Of a DNA stretch of 64,000 bases, positions 10,236-19,214 are shown piece by piece. Under the pieces are notes generated by a model. It saw nothing but the letters and a program-made list of their open reading frames with translations, was not told the origin of the DNA and ran no database searches. The stretch's first letter is position 1. The number at the start of each line of letters is the position of its first letter. The position numbers and the translations under genes are program-made. The stretch lies in contig JACPPA010000004.1 of NCBI GenBank assembly GCA_016191285.1, positions 62,001-126,000 on the forward strand. The letters are read 5' to 3'. The stretch is from Gammaproteobacteria bacterium (lineage in GTDB: Bacteria; Pseudomonadota; Gammaproteobacteria; Ga0077536).

Positions 10236-10912
10236 AAGTCGCGGATGTATTCCCAGTCGGTGCCCTTCATCACCAGCCGATGCCTGGCGCCCGGCGCATC
10301 AAAATCGACCGTCTCGTAACCGGCATCTTCTTCATACAAAGTACAGCGGCCGTTGTCGATCGGCACGAGTCGCGGCACGAAGCGTTGGATCGCTACGCCG
10401 CGCAATTGCGCGACCAAGGCGGCAGCGCGATCGATCGCCTTGAAGCCCAGCAACGTTACAAACGTCGGCGCTGGCAGATTCAACTCGCCCGCGACGTGCA
10501 ACCCGAGCGCAGTGGCCGGTGACATCCAGCGGTAGTCAACGATTTCCGAGTTGTCGATCCGAACGTCGGCAACTCCTATGATCGCGGCGGCGAAGAACCA
10601 AGTCGCGAATCGCTTCGGTAAATCCACTGGTGTGGTCCAGTGCGCGAACGGCAGCATCGCATCAACCGTCAATTCAAGGCCGGTTTCCTCAAGCGCTTCG
10701 CGCACCGCCGCACGTTTCGCAAGGTCGAGTTCAGAGCTCGCTCTGCCCGCGCCATCGCTGTCGTCGACGCGCCCGCCGGGAAAGACCCAGGCCCCACCGT
10801 GAAACGCGATTTTCTCGTTCCGACGCACGAGCAGCACTTCAAGGGACTGCGCGCCGTCACGCACCACAACAACGGACGCAGAGGGTTTGGCGGGGGCGAG
10901 ATTGACAGACAT
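10232..10912 (-). CDS. Nudix hydrolase with extended loop (NUDT19-like)
   Basis: Nudix enzymes cleave nucleoside diphosphates linked to another moiety. From the ATG at 10912 the 226-residue product reads MSVNLAPAKPSASVVVVRDG, then WVFPGGRVD (residues 42-50), and, after an insertion, REALEETGLEL (71-81). The pair forms a Nudix box whose G-to-E spacing is lengthened, as in the NUDT19/NUDT8-like CoA or acyl-CoA diphosphatases. I rejected the 268-residue version because its first 42 residues have no family character and run into the neighbouring gene's start. CoA-type substrate use would suit the CoA-rich neighbourhood but is inference. Confidence 0.82.
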   Translation of the reverse strand: MSVNLAPAKPSASVVVVRDGAQSLEVLLVRRNEKIAFHGGAWVFPGGRVDDSDGAGRASSELDLAKRAAVREALEETGLELTVDAMLPFAHWTTPVDLPKRFATWFFAAAIIGVADVRIDNSEIVDYRWMSPATALGLHVAGELNLPAPTFVTLLGFKAIDRAAALVAQLRGVAIQRFVPRLVPIDNGRCTLYEEDAGYETVDFDAPGARHRLVMKGTDWEYIRDF

Positions 10913-11027
10913 GATGAGGGAGTATAACGCAGGAATCCTGGGAACCATGCAGACTGAGCCGTGCATTCCACCGGCACCCACGGGACGAATCGGGCTTCGC
11001 GGAATTTTATTCTCTTTGGTCGTCGCG

Positions 11028-11894
11028 TCACCGCGCACAAAGCGGCGCGAAGAATCTAAGCGCCGCGTCGATCACGAACGCCGGCTTCTCTTCAGGGATG
11101 AAATGCCCGCAGTGCTCGACCGAACCGCCGTCCACGTGTTCCGCTACCGCTTCCCAGTAAGGCCGAATATCACCGAGAAAGGTGTCGCCGCCGTAAGCCA
11201 GCACGGGGATAGTCAATTTTTCCGTGGCGGTGGCGAGATTGACGGCGTCTTCGCGAAGTCCCGCGGCGTACCACTGAAACCCAGCGCGGATCGCGCCCGG
11301 AATCGAGTTCACCCGCACGTACTCGGCGATATCTGCTTCGGAGAACACGGCTGGGCTGTAGTTGAAATCGAGCGTTGTGAGGAAGCGGCGCAGGTAGCCG
11401 TCGATATTCTGGCTGACGAGCATCGTCGCCCAGTCTGGGTTACCGCCGTGGAAGAACACGTGATTAATCTTGAGCGCCAACGCGAGCGGGAAAGCATCGC
11501 CGGTCCGGATCAACCCAGGGATCATGTCGAGGATGAACAGCCGCTCCACGAGGTCGCGATTGTCGTACGCGAAATAGAAAGCGATCGCGCCGCCCCAGTC
11601 GTGACCTACCACCGCGACCTTGTCATAGCCTAGCTGGCTCACGAGTTCGCGGACGTCGGCGGCCAATGTGCGCTTGTCGTAGCCGTTCATCGGTTTCTCG
11701 GAATCCCCGAGACCGCGCAGGTCCGGCACGATGACGGTGTAATGCTCAGCCAACGCGGGGATGATTTTCCGCCATTCGTACCAGCTCTGCGGCCAGCCAT
11801 GAAGCAGAACCAGCGGGTAGCCCGCTCCGGCGATCACATAGTGCATCCGGAACCCGTTGATGGTTCGCTGATGATGAGTCCACCTATCGTTCAC
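11028..11894 (-). CDS. alpha/beta-fold hydrolase (epoxide hydrolase / dehalogenase type)
   Basis: The 288-residue protein has the oxyanion motif LLHGWPQ (residues 30-36), an Asp nucleophile in VGHDWGG (Asp99) and the catalytic His in HCGHFIPEEKP (His264). An aspartate rather than serine nucleophile, plus the HGWPQ motif, points to epoxide hydrolases, haloacetate or haloalkane dehalogenases. The start is GTG at 11894, supported by GGAGG about eight bases upstream. It is divergently transcribed from the P450 at 12016, so an oxygenated product of a P450 reaction could be its substrate; that is speculation. Confidence 0.88.
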   Translation of the reverse strand: MNDRWTHHQRTINGFRMHYVIAGAGYPLVLLHGWPQSWYEWRKIIPALAEHYTVIVPDLRGLGDSEKPMNGYDKRTLAADVRELVSQLGYDKVAVVGHDWGGAIAFYFAYDNRDLVERLFILDMIPGLIRTGDAFPLALALKINHVFFHGGNPDWATMLVSQNIDGYLRRFLTTLDFNYSPAVFSEADIAEYVRVNSIPGAIRAGFQWYAAGLREDAVNLATATEKLTIPVLAYGGDTFLGDIRPYWEAVAEHVDGGSVEHCGHFIPEEKPAFVIDAALRFFAPLCAR

Positions 11895-12015
11895 CTTAAG
11901 TACCTCCGCTGTGCGATTTGTTGCGCTTGAATTGCCAAGCGCGGATGTCCACTATGAGCACGGTATCGTGTCACGGTACTGCATCCGTTTGTACATACCC
12001 AACCTGCGCTGGTGA

Positions 12016-13209
12016 ATGATGCAAGACCCCGATCCTTTCGACCGCCTGCACCAAGCCTTCGATATAGCCGATCCCGCTTTCGCCGAAAATTTCGAGAAGG
12101 TCCTCGACAACCTGGTAACGCGCTGCCCGGTGGCGCATAGCGAACTAGGTGCTGGCTATCATGTGTTCAATCGCTATAAGGATGTGCGACGCTGCGGCCA
12201 GAATTGGCGGACTTTCAGCAGTAGTGATGGTTGGATGCTGAATCCACCGGCCGACAACATCAAGATATTGCCGGAAGATCTCGACCCGCCGTATCACACC
12301 GCGTGGCGTCGCGTACTGAACCCATTTTTCACCGCGGAAGCCTTGGTCGCGCTTGAGGACAATGCGCGCGGGTACGCCGCGGATCTAATCGCGCGTTTCG
12401 CGGGCCGGGGAAATTGTGAATTCGTGGCGGATTTTGCGGCCCAACTGCCGGGCCTGATTTTATTCAAACATATTCTCCCGGTGCCGGTTGAGGATCTTCC
12501 TGAGCTCTTCAATGACATCGACATCTACTCGTTTGGCTCGCTGCCCGATCGCACGCCGGCATTCGGACGCGTCTATGCCTATCTCCAGCGATTTCTTGAG
12601 AGTCGCAGCAAGCAAGGCGCACGCGGCGACTTAGTGGATGTGATTCTCGACGGCGTTGAAAAAGAGGGTTCACCGTGTTCGTGGCACGATAAGGTCCACG
12701 TCGCATTGGATGTCGTTTTTGGTGGTCTCGCGACCACCACCCACGCCATGTCGGGTGCGATTTATGTCCTCGCCTCCCAACCCGAGGTGCGTCACGCCTT
12801 ATTGAAGCATCCCGAACAAATGCACACCGCGGTAGAGGAGACCGTTCGACTCTATGCGCCCGTGGTCGCGGTCGGCCGCACGGTGCGTAACGATGTGAAG
12901 GTCGCCGGCGTTGCACTCAAGGCCGGCGCGCGTATTGCGTTGAATTACGCGGCAGCGTCGCGCGATCCGGATGCGTGCACGAACCCGCGGAAGTTCGACA
13001 TCGCGCGCGATGAAGTCGTGCACACCGCGTTCGGGGTCGGCCCACATCGCTGCATCGGCGAACATCTGGCGCGGCTGGAAATTCGGGTTGCTGTCGAAGA
13101 GTTTTTAAAGCAAATCCCAGCGTTCGAACTTAAGCCCGGCACAGAACCTGTCTACGAGAGCGGTCAATTGCGCACCATGAAAAACCTGCATTTACAGTGG
13201 GCCGTATAA
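12016..13209 (+). CDS. cytochrome P450
   Basis: The 397-residue soluble bacterial P450 has the haem-binding signature FGVGPHRCIG with thiolate Cys346, the K-helix ExxR motif in EETVRLYAPV, and an I-helix reading FGGLATTTHA. N-terminal features (CPVAHSELGAGYHVFNRY, DLDPPYHTAWRRVLNPFF) are shared with the P450 at 23717, so the two are paralogues. It needs ferredoxin and a reductase for electrons; none is encoded nearby. The substrate is unknown. The relationship to terpene or steroid P450 families (CYP101/CYP125-like) cannot be settled by eye. Confidence 0.93.
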   Translation: MMQDPDPFDRLHQAFDIADPAFAENFEKVLDNLVTRCPVAHSELGAGYHVFNRYKDVRRCGQNWRTFSSSDGWMLNPPADNIKILPEDLDPPYHTAWRRVLNPFFTAEALVALEDNARGYAADLIARFAGRGNCEFVADFAAQLPGLILFKHILPVPVEDLPELFNDIDIYSFGSLPDRTPAFGRVYAYLQRFLESRSKQGARGDLVDVILDGVEKEGSPCSWHDKVHVALDVVFGGLATTTHAMSGAIYVLASQPEVRHALLKHPEQMHTAVEETVRLYAPVVAVGRTVRNDVKVAGVALKAGARIALNYAAASRDPDACTNPRKFDIARDEVVHTAFGVGPHRCIGEHLARLEIRVAVEEFLKQIPAFELKPGTEPVYESGQLRTMKNLHLQWAV

Positions 13210-13695
13210 GCTGACTTAATGGCTCGCTAAATCAGAGCAGCCACAATCGCCTCCGCAGGGTACTGAAAGCGGTGACGTGCACGCTGCTAGGACTATCGCT
13301 CGGCGAGCTTGCCTGCTTGGCGTCGTCCACCACCCTCGGCGCACCCGCTTTGATGGCGGATGAACCTTGGCTTGCGCTCAACATCGGCGTCCATATCGAG
13401 CGCATCCGCTGACCCGATTGAGTAGGCGACCGCGCGACAAAGTCTGCCGACGAATCTAAGCGGACTCCGGCGCCGGTTATACAAGCCTCAGTGGTTGTCG
13501 CTGGCTCATCCAAGGAATTTAACAATTAGTAAGAAAATTCCGATAGACAGCGCAAACCGGTCGCGCTAGCTTTCGTCCAATCGGCTGGTCCGTCGCCGCG
13601 GTCAATCGCAACAAATGATGCGAATAGCCGCAAGGGCTAGAAAGCGGCTAAGCGATCATTAGCCGACAAGAATTAATAAACAAAAAGGAGGAACG
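13210..13695. other. spacer containing the left end of a segmental duplication
   Basis: From about 13255 to the ATG at 13696 the sequence parallels 18764-19214. It contains the 3' tail of a PIN-toxin gene, a shared 'GACCCGATTGAG..GGCGAC' segment, a shared 'GCGGACTCCGG' segment and an A-rich leader ending in GGAGGAACG. No intact gene is present apart from the remnant noted separately. Confidence 0.7.
13255..13412 (+). pseudogene. 3' remnant of a VapC-type PIN toxin gene
   Basis: In the frame ending at TGA 13410-13412 the translation contains GLSLGELACLAS, TTLGAPALMADEPWLALN and IGVHIERIR. It matches the last 50 or so residues of the toxin at 18524-18913 (GARACLALSATLGAPALTAD...IGVHIECIR). The 5' part is absent, so this is a truncated duplicate. 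It marks the left edge of the duplicated block that also carries the VPLPA-CTERM gene. Confidence 0.85.
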
Positions 13696-15642
13696 ATGAA
13701 CCCGGTAGTCACCCCCCCCCCCCGCGGCTCACGACGACTTCGCATCCTCGCGGCTGCAATTATTGCTAATGGATTTCTAGCAAGTTCGGCACCGGCCGCG
13801 ACCCTGCACTGGCTCACCAGCCCCTCACTGGTCGGCCACGTCACCTTCGATGCCTTTCTCGGGAACAGCGACGATCGCCTATTCAGCGGCATCAATACCA
13901 TCGGGGCGGCGTCATCATTCAGCGCCTCCAATGGTGTTTATGGTTTCTTCCAAGGCACACACACTACACAAGGCCAATCCATTTTTGGCTTACAAGACCA
14001 ACAACTTTTCGGCAGCAATGTCTTTCAGTCGATCACTCTCACGGGCCAGTGGAACTTAAACTCGGCGTTTCGGTTTAATCAGCCATTTTCGCAGAGTTTG
14101 AACACAGCTTCGGCCCATACCCTCACGATCAATCCCGATCAAAGCTACACCGATTCGTTCGTGGCAAACGACGTTGGCTCGGTTAACGGCCGGATTCAGG
14201 TCACCGGCACCGGCCATTACCTACTGAATGGCCAAAACCCGACGTCGCTGTACTCCGGCGACCTCTTGACCCATTTCAACTTCGTTAAGCCGCTGCTCCC
14301 GACCGATTGGCAAGGCGTGGCGCAGGAATCCCAGAGTTGGACGGTATTGGATGGCGCCTTTGCGGGTGTCACTGGGTTTAATACCCTCACGTTTTATTCG
14401 CAGGATTCACTCGCCACGCCGCAACAGCAACCGGTCGCCTTAGGTGCACCATGGGTGACGACGGGGTATGCGGCCGTCCAAGGCGCCTTCCAAGGCGCTG
14501 GTGCACAGATTGGTAGCCCTGCGCCACCCAATGGTCCCGGAAACGACGGCACGGCGAGCTTGTTGTCGGGCTCTACCGCCTCCCTTGCGTTTCTCAATGT
14601 CGGGATCGGTGGTGTCAACGGTGGGGCAGGCGTCGTTACTATCGATGGGGCCGGCACTCAACTGTCTGTCTTGTTTGCTGGGTCAACGGGGATATTTGTC
14701 GGTCACGGCGGCTCATTCAGTGTGAAAAACGGTGCTCATGTCGAGCTCGACGGCACCGGTGGCACGAATAACAACATATCTGTCGAAGCATTCCGTCAAG
14801 ATGCGCAGTTAATAGTCGACGGTGCGGGGAGTGAACTGAGGGTGCATGGGGCAACCGGTAAAAGCTTTATCTCCCCGATCGAAGGCAGCACGGGAAACAA
14901 TTTCGTTTCGATCACGGGCGGCGCTAAAGGCACGATCACTAATGGCGCCAAAATCATCACCGAGGGCAACAACACGTCAGGGATCTTGATTGGCGGCTTC
15001 CCCGGCGGGGGACTACTGTCTTCGGTTGCGGTCGATGGAGCCGGCTCGACACTTGATGCGGGAAGCACATTAGTTGTTGGCTCACACCCCGTTATAACCA
15101 AAGTATTTGGTCCTGGCGATCCAGGCGAACTCGTAGTCCGCAATGGGGGTGTCGCGCAAGCGACAACGATTTATATCGGCACCGATGGCACGGTCAAAGG
15201 CAATGGCGGCACCTTGCAAGGCGCGGTCAATAACCACGGCACCATTGCCCCGGGCGAATCCCCCGGCACACTCACAATTCAAGGCGACTTAGTACAAGCC
15301 GCGGACGGCAAACTCGTCATCGAAATCGGCGGCAACACACCAGGCACTTTGTACGACGTCCTCAATGTCACCGGCAAACTCACCCTCGGCGGCACGCTCG
15401 AAATCGATTTGCTCAATGGCTTTACGCCGGGCCCGAACGACGTTTTTGATTTTCTGCACGCCGGCAGTTTCGCCGGCAGTTTCTCGAATTTCATTCTGCC
15501 AACGTTCGGCAATGGTCAAACCTTGCATCTCAACTTCGGGGCCAACGGCATAAGCGCGCTGAGCGCCGTGCCGCTGCCAGCAGCCGTGTGGCTACTCGGC
15601 TCGGCGCTTGGCGGCCTAGGGTTCTATCGCCGCCGCGCCTGA
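13696..15642 (+). CDS. exported VPLPA/PEP-CTERM surface protein with passenger-like beta repeats (copy 1)
   Basis: The 648-residue protein has an N-terminal signal peptide (ILAAAIIANGFLASSAPAA, residues about 18-36). A long Gly/Thr/Asn-rich beta-type body follows. The part around residues 495-600 (GGTLQGAVNNHGTIAPGESP, TLTIQGDLVQAADGKLVIEI) resembles autotransporter passenger-type repeats. The C-terminus is a sorting tail: VPLPAAVWLLGSALGG plus FYRRR, the VPLPA form of PEP-CTERM. Such tails are recognised by exosortase-type systems and the proteins usually reach the envelope or extracellular matrix. Codons 6-10 form a 12-base poly-C tract. Ribosome site AAGGAGG is strong. A hairpin terminator follows. 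A truncated paralogue lies at 19215 and a tail fragment at 22674. Confidence 0.88.
   Translation: MNPVVTPPPRGSRRLRILAAAIIANGFLASSAPAATLHWLTSPSLVGHVTFDAFLGNSDDRLFSGINTIGAASSFSASNGVYGFFQGTHTTQGQSIFGLQDQQLFGSNVFQSITLTGQWNLNSAFRFNQPFSQSLNTASAHTLTINPDQSYTDSFVANDVGSVNGRIQVTGTGHYLLNGQNPTSLYSGDLLTHFNFVKPLLPTDWQGVAQESQSWTVLDGAFAGVTGFNTLTFYSQDSLATPQQQPVALGAPWVTTGYAAVQGAFQGAGAQIGSPAPPNGPGNDGTASLLSGSTASLAFLNVGIGGVNGGAGVVTIDGAGTQLSVLFAGSTGIFVGHGGSFSVKNGAHVELDGTGGTNNNISVEAFRQDAQLIVDGAGSELRVHGATGKSFISPIEGSTGNNFVSITGGAKGTITNGAKIITEGNNTSGILIGGFPGGGLLSSVAVDGAGSTLDAGSTLVVGSHPVITKVFGPGDPGELVVRNGGVAQATTIYIGTDGTVKGNGGTLQGAVNNHGTIAPGESPGTLTIQGDLVQAADGKLVIEIGGNTPGTLYDVLNVTGKLTLGGTLEIDLLNGFTPGPNDVFDFLHAGSFAGSFSNFILPTFGNGQTLHLNFGANGISALSAVPLPAAVWLLGSALGGLGFYRRRA
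13712..13723 (+). repeat. poly-C tract (12 C) inside codons 6-10 of the VPLPA-CTERM gene
   Basis: Twelve consecutive cytosines encode part of Thr-Pro-Pro-Pro-Arg immediately after the start codon. The paralogue at 19215 has a 10-base tract at the same place. Tracts this long are prone to slipped-strand mispairing, and loss or gain of one base would abolish translation. Confidence 0.85.
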
Positions 15643-15664
15643 GGTCGAATCCGGAAGCTCGTCG

Positions 15665-15688
15665 AAAGCCGCCGCGAGGCGGCTTTTT
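15665..15688 (+). terminator. Rho-independent terminator after VPLPA-CTERM copy 1
   Basis: AAAGCCGCC-GCGA-GGCGGCTTTTT is a perfect 9-bp stem ending in a T run, 23 bases after the stop codon. The same terminator is conserved after copy 2 at 20370. Confidence 0.88.
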
Positions 15689-15815
15689 GATGGAACACTT
15701 TACAGGTTGAGGCGCCGCTAACGCGCTCTACGTTCTCGGCGGCGCTCTCGAGTGATACAGTTCACGGAAGAGAGAAACGACCGGATACAGGGCTCAATAG
15801 GTGAGGTGTTTGGCG

Positions 15816-16079
15816 ATGACTGAAGTAATCGTACAGCTACCGGACGAGTTAGCAGAGCGCGCAAAGAATGCCGGACTCCTATCCGATCGCGCGATCCAGC
15901 GCCTAATCGAAGATGCAATTCGGCGCGAAGCGGGACGCAAACTGCTAAATCTCGCGGATAAAATCCACGCCGCGAACATTCCTGCGATGCGCGACGACGA
16001 TGTTGTTGCCGAGGTCAAAGCGGTGAGGGTCGAACGCCGCGCCCGTCAATTGAAAGGCGATCCGTACGATAACCCGTGA
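15816..16079 (+). CDS. antitoxin of a PIN-domain toxin-antitoxin module
   Basis: The 87-residue protein starts MTEVIVQLPDELAERAKNAG at 15816, a ribbon-helix-helix-like N-terminus. It continues with a charged helical C-terminus (DRAIQRLIEDAIRREAGR) of the kind that wraps a toxin. I preferred ATG 15816, which has GGTGAGG upstream, over the longer frame from 15801. It overlaps the next gene by four bases (GTGA), which implies translational coupling. The exact antitoxin family is not recognisable beyond RHH/VapB-like. Confidence 0.8.
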   Translation: MTEVIVQLPDELAERAKNAGLLSDRAIQRLIEDAIRREAGRKLLNLADKIHAANIPAMRDDDVVAEVKAVRVERRARQLKGDPYDNP

Positions 16080-16498
16080 GAATTGTGCTGGATACGAATG
16101 TCGTTATTTCGGCGTTACTTTGGAATGGCGCACCGTATCGCCTCCTGCGAACGGCAATCGAACGTGATATTGACCTCTATACTTCGCCGATATTGCTAGC
16201 AGAACTACAGCGCGTGATCGGACGCGAGCATTTGGTGCGGCGTCTTGCGCAGCAGAGAATGTCGGTCGAACAAGCGCTTGCCCAATATGCGGAAGCGACG
16301 ATCAGCATCTCGCCAACGATGGTCCCGCAGATCACCCGCGATCCGGACGATGATCATGTTATTGCTTGCGCCCTTGCCGCGAATGTTGACTTCATTGTCT
16401 CCGGCGATAGCGATTTGCTCGATATTGGCACGTACCGCGGCATTCGGATCCTCACCGTCAGCGCAACGTTAGAGCTTACGGGAAGCGGTGAACGCTAG
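16076..16498 (+). CDS. PIN-domain toxin (PIN_3 / COG1569 type), apparently intact
   Basis: The 140-residue protein begins MRIVLDTNVVISALLW (Asp6), has Glu43 in LLAELQRV, an acidic centre RDPDDDHVIACAL (residues 88-100) and GDSDLL at 110-115. All acidic positions expected for a metal-dependent RNase are present. The GTG start overlaps the antitoxin stop. PIN_3 toxins cleave RNA and are neutralised by the upstream partner. Of the PIN toxins in this region it is one of only two whose active-site acids all look intact. Confidence 0.88.
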   Translation: MRIVLDTNVVISALLWNGAPYRLLRTAIERDIDLYTSPILLAELQRVIGREHLVRRLAQQRMSVEQALAQYAEATISISPTMVPQITRDPDDDHVIACALAANVDFIVSGDSDLLDIGTYRGIRILTVSATLELTGSGER

Positions 16499-16579
16499 TT
16501 CCGATCCTCAATTTATCAATTTACTCGATCCTCGATCGGGGGACATCCATCATTTCGGAATTGATTTCAAAAGAAATTT

Positions 16580-17167
16580 TCACTGGGTGTCCCCGATTCG
16601 CGCCGCCGATTCGCGCCGATTCGGATTCGTGCGGATCACACGTGCGGGATCGTAACCTTGGGCCGCGGCGCGCTTGAGCAAACGCTGCAACAGGCCTTCG
16701 TCCATCCGCGGAGAGCGCGCAAGAATCCACAAGTATTCGCGTGAAGGCTCGCCGATCACGGCGTAGTCGTAATCCGCCGCAAGGTCGATCACCCAGTAAT
16801 CACCCCACACGAAAGGTAGAAAGGCGAGAAACGCTGGAACGAAGCGTACTTTTAGCCGCGTGAAATCATTCGCTGTGGCAGGCCGCGCGACGCCGCGCGC
16901 TTCGTCACGCGAGCCATCCTTTGTTCGGCAGGCGTTTACTACCGAGATATTGCCATCCGGTAGCCGTCGATAGGTTGCCGTGACAGCGTCAATGCACTGG
17001 CGCTCAAACCAATTGGGATAGCGGGCGATTTCGTACCAAACTCCCGCGTAGCGATCGATATCGATCGCCGGCACCGTCACCAAGCGCACCAACTCAGCCG
17101 TCACGCGGGCACCAGTCAACGCGAAACCCAACACCAGCACGGACGCCCAGACTCGCCAGCGATTCAT
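16580..17167 (-). CDS. lipocalin family protein (Blc-like)
   Basis: From ATG 17167 the 195-residue product has a signal-like N-terminus (WASVLVLGFALTGARVTA) and the lipocalin motif YAGVWYEIARYPNWFERQC with a GxW core. It continues with TATYRRLPDGNISVVNAC and the YWVIDLAADYDYAVIGEPS strand block. This is the bacterial Blc/apolipoprotein-D type, involved in envelope lipid binding or storage. There is no lipobox Cys at the signal end, so it is likely periplasmic rather than a lipoprotein. The longer frame to 17293 overlaps the SDR gene and was rejected; GGGGAACTGAG precedes ATG 17167. It lies ten bases after the SDR gene. Confidence 0.88.
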   Translation of the reverse strand: MNRWRVWASVLVLGFALTGARVTAELVRLVTVPAIDIDRYAGVWYEIARYPNWFERQCIDAVTATYRRLPDGNISVVNACRTKDGSRDEARGVARPATANDFTRLKVRFVPAFLAFLPFVWGDYWVIDLAADYDYAVIGEPSREYLWILARSPRMDEGLLQRLLKRAAAQGYDPARVIRTNPNRRESAARIGDTQ

Positions 17168-17177
17168 CTCAGTTCCC

Positions 17178-18059
17178 CTAGATCGGCAGCCCCACCATTG
17201 CCGCGCTATCTCGCCAGAGACTCGCGCAAGCGTCATCGTCCTGGGCGATGGTGGAAGGTAGAGGCCAGGTGGGTTTTGCCCTGCGAAGCGCACAATAAAT
17301 CCCGGTATTGCCGCCGATGTTCCCGTCGATCAGATCAGCAAGACCACGACCCGCGTTAGCAAGGCTATTCATGCCTCCCGAGAATGGTTGGAGCAATGGC
17401 AACAGTGGCCACACCAATTTGCGCACGAGAAAGGGCGTTGCGCGTACGAGGCCAGTACCTGGCGTGAGGCCGGGATCATAGGCGAATACGCGCAAACCGC
17501 GGGCTACCACCTCCGGATGCTTGGCAAGGCTGCGTGCCGTCATCACGTTGCATAGCTTCGACGACGAATAAGCCCGCATCCCTGCGATCATTGCGCGCTT
17601 GTCCGCATTAGGATCGCGCCCGGGATAGGCCAGCCATTCGGCGTTTGCGTGGCGAGGCGCCGGCACACCGGTTTTCTCTGCGGGATCATGCGTGCCGCTG
17701 GCAGTGAAGACCAAGGTTCCGCCGTTCTTAATCTGGGGCAGCAACAATCGCGCGAGAAGGTAGTGCGCCAAGTGGTTAACGCCAAAAGTTTGCTCAAACC
17801 CCTGCGCCGTCCGCGCGTCGACATCATAACGTTGTGAGCCTGCATTCAGCGCCACGGCATCGAGCGGCGTCGCGTCGAACGTCGCCGCGAATGCACGAAC
17901 TGTGTCGAGGTTGTTGAGGTCAAGCGCCCGGACTTTAGCGGCCTCCGGACAGCCAGGACCGCGCGCGCCAATAATAAGCCGATTGCCGCGCTCAAGCAGA
18001 CGTTCGGCGGCGACCTTGCCGATTCCAGAATTTGCCCCCGTCATCACAATGATTGTCAT
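17178..18059 (-). CDS. short-chain dehydrogenase/reductase
   Basis: The 293-residue SDR has the cofactor motif TGANSGIG (residues 7-14), LNAGS (71-75), a catalytic Ser in FTASG (Ser121) and the YSSSK motif (Tyr164, Lys168). The long insertion before the catalytic Tyr and the PGLTPGTGL segment resemble the protochlorophyllide-reductase/retinol-dehydrogenase-like SDR group. The substrate is unknown. It is co-oriented with the lipocalin gene ten bases downstream, so the two may be one operon. Confidence 0.9.
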   Translation of the reverse strand: MTIIVMTGANSGIGKVAAERLLERGNRLIIGARGPGCPEAAKVRALDLNNLDTVRAFAATFDATPLDAVALNAGSQRYDVDARTAQGFEQTFGVNHLAHYLLARLLLPQIKNGGTLVFTASGTHDPAEKTGVPAPRHANAEWLAYPGRDPNADKRAMIAGMRAYSSSKLCNVMTARSLAKHPEVVARGLRVFAYDPGLTPGTGLVRATPFLVRKLVWPLLPLLQPFSGGMNSLANAGRGLADLIDGNIGGNTGIYCALRRAKPTWPLPSTIAQDDDACASLWRDSAAMVGLPI

Positions 18060-18281
18060 GGCTGTCGGTCCCCTAAATTTTTCATTGCGAGTTCAATTCG
18101 ACGACATCGCGACAGCATATCGAAATCGAGCGAATCCGGGGCAGCCATCGAACTTAGACGACCGGTTTCGGATCTAGATCTGCAATCGTCGATGCGGTTG
18201 GGTTGTTAAAATTCCATCTACCTTGACCGATGGCATTTTAAGCAGCTATTGTCGTTTTGAATCATGAATGGAGTGCAACCA

Positions 18282-18527
18282 ATGCATTCAATGAAAATGT
18301 CAGAAGGTGGTCGAGTTGTCATTCCCGCTGAAATAAGGGCCGCCCTAGAAATTAAAGACGGCGATACGGTGTATTGGGAACTCTTGGCAGGTGAGGCACG
18401 GTTAACCACCAAACAAGCCCGCATCCATCGTGCACAGGAGATTTTCCAACGGCATTTCCCCGTTGGCGGTCCTTTCCAGGCCGATGCGTTAATCGCCGAA
18501 CGTAGGGCTGAGGCAGCGCGCGAATGA
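18282..18527 (+). CDS. AbrB/MazE-type antitoxin
   Basis: The 81-residue protein has a swapped-hairpin AbrB domain: MKMSEGGRVVIPAEIRAALE then IKDGDTVYWELLAGEARL. A helical, toxin-binding C-terminus (FQADALIAERRAEAARE) follows. I chose ATG 18282 because GGAG lies about eight bases before it; ATG 18264 lacks a ribosome site. It overlaps the PIN toxin by four bases (ATGA). It should repress its own operon. Confidence 0.87.
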   Translation: MHSMKMSEGGRVVIPAEIRAALEIKDGDTVYWELLAGEARLTTKQARIHRAQEIFQRHFPVGGPFQADALIAERRAEAARE

Positions 18528-18913
18528 CCGAAGTGGTGATCGATACCTCCGCGCTACTCGCCTGGCTGGGGCAAGAACCAGGGTGGGAGAAAGTCGATCA
18601 CGCCTTTGCGACCAAGACCTGCAAAATCAGCGCAGTGAATCTCGCGGGACTTGTCGCGAAAACCAGTGACCGTATGCACGAGTCAGACGAAATCGCGGCG
18701 ATGGTTTCCGCGCTGCCCGTCGAAATCGTGCCGTTTGATAGGGCGCAGGCGTTTTCCGCGGGAGTACTGAGAGCGGCAACGCGCAATCTAGGACTATTGC
18801 TCGGCGCTCGTGCCTGCTTGGCGTTGTCCGCTACCCTCGGCGCACCCGCCTTGACGGCGGACAAGCCTTGGCTTGCGCTCAACATCGGTGTTCACATCGA
18901 GTGCATCCGCTGA
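18524..18913 (+). CDS. vapC: VapC-type PIN toxin lacking two conserved acidic residues
   Basis: The 129-residue protein has the VapC frame: VIDTSALLAWLGQEPGW (Asp7), SAVNLAGLVAK (residues 36-46), LGARACLAL (93-101) and LTADKPW (110-116, Asp113). Canonical VapC proteins read SAVNLAEV and LGDRACLAL. Here Gly42 replaces the Glu and Ala95 replaces the Asp, so two of four metal ligands are missing. RNase activity is therefore doubtful, although the antitoxin and coupling are intact. Its last 50 codons and downstream flank are duplicated at 13255-13412. Confidence 0.85.
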   Translation: MTEVVIDTSALLAWLGQEPGWEKVDHAFATKTCKISAVNLAGLVAKTSDRMHESDEIAAMVSALPVEIVPFDRAQAFSAGVLRAATRNLGLLLGARACLALSATLGAPALTADKPWLALNIGVHIECIR

Positions 18914-19214
18914 CCCGATTGAGCGGGCGACTGGGCGACGAGAAGCCTGCCGACGAATCTTAAAGCGGACTCCGGTGCCGTTGCCCTTTACGCAAGCCTC
19001 AAGTTGTCGCTGGCTCGTACATGGAATCTAGCAATTGTTAGGAAAAATCCCAATTGACGGTGCCAATCAATTGCGCTAGGTTTTCTTCAACCGGCTCGTT
19101 CGCCGCCTTGAGCCGTCGACATCACAAAAAAAAAGCGCCGCCAATGGCATCGGTGGAAAGAATGACCCACGCGGTCGTCAGCCGACAAATAACGAATAAT
19201 AAATCGGAGGAACG
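18914..19214. other. spacer, right-hand copy of the duplicated leader
   Basis: This 300-base segment between the VapC gene and VPLPA-CTERM copy 2 parallels 13413-13695, sharing the 'GACCCGATTGAG', 'GCGGACTCCGG' and 'TTGCGCTAG'-like blocks. It has no gene and probably holds the promoter of copy 2. A run of nine A residues occurs near 19126-19134. Confidence 0.65.

Noticed and set aside
10913-11038. N-terminal extension of the Nudix protein
   Set aside because: It overlaps the end of the alpha/beta hydrolase gene and has no Nudix similarity; ATG 10912 fits the family start.
18264-18281. Upstream ATG for the AbrB antitoxin
   Set aside because: No ribosome site before 18264, whereas GGAG precedes ATG 18282.
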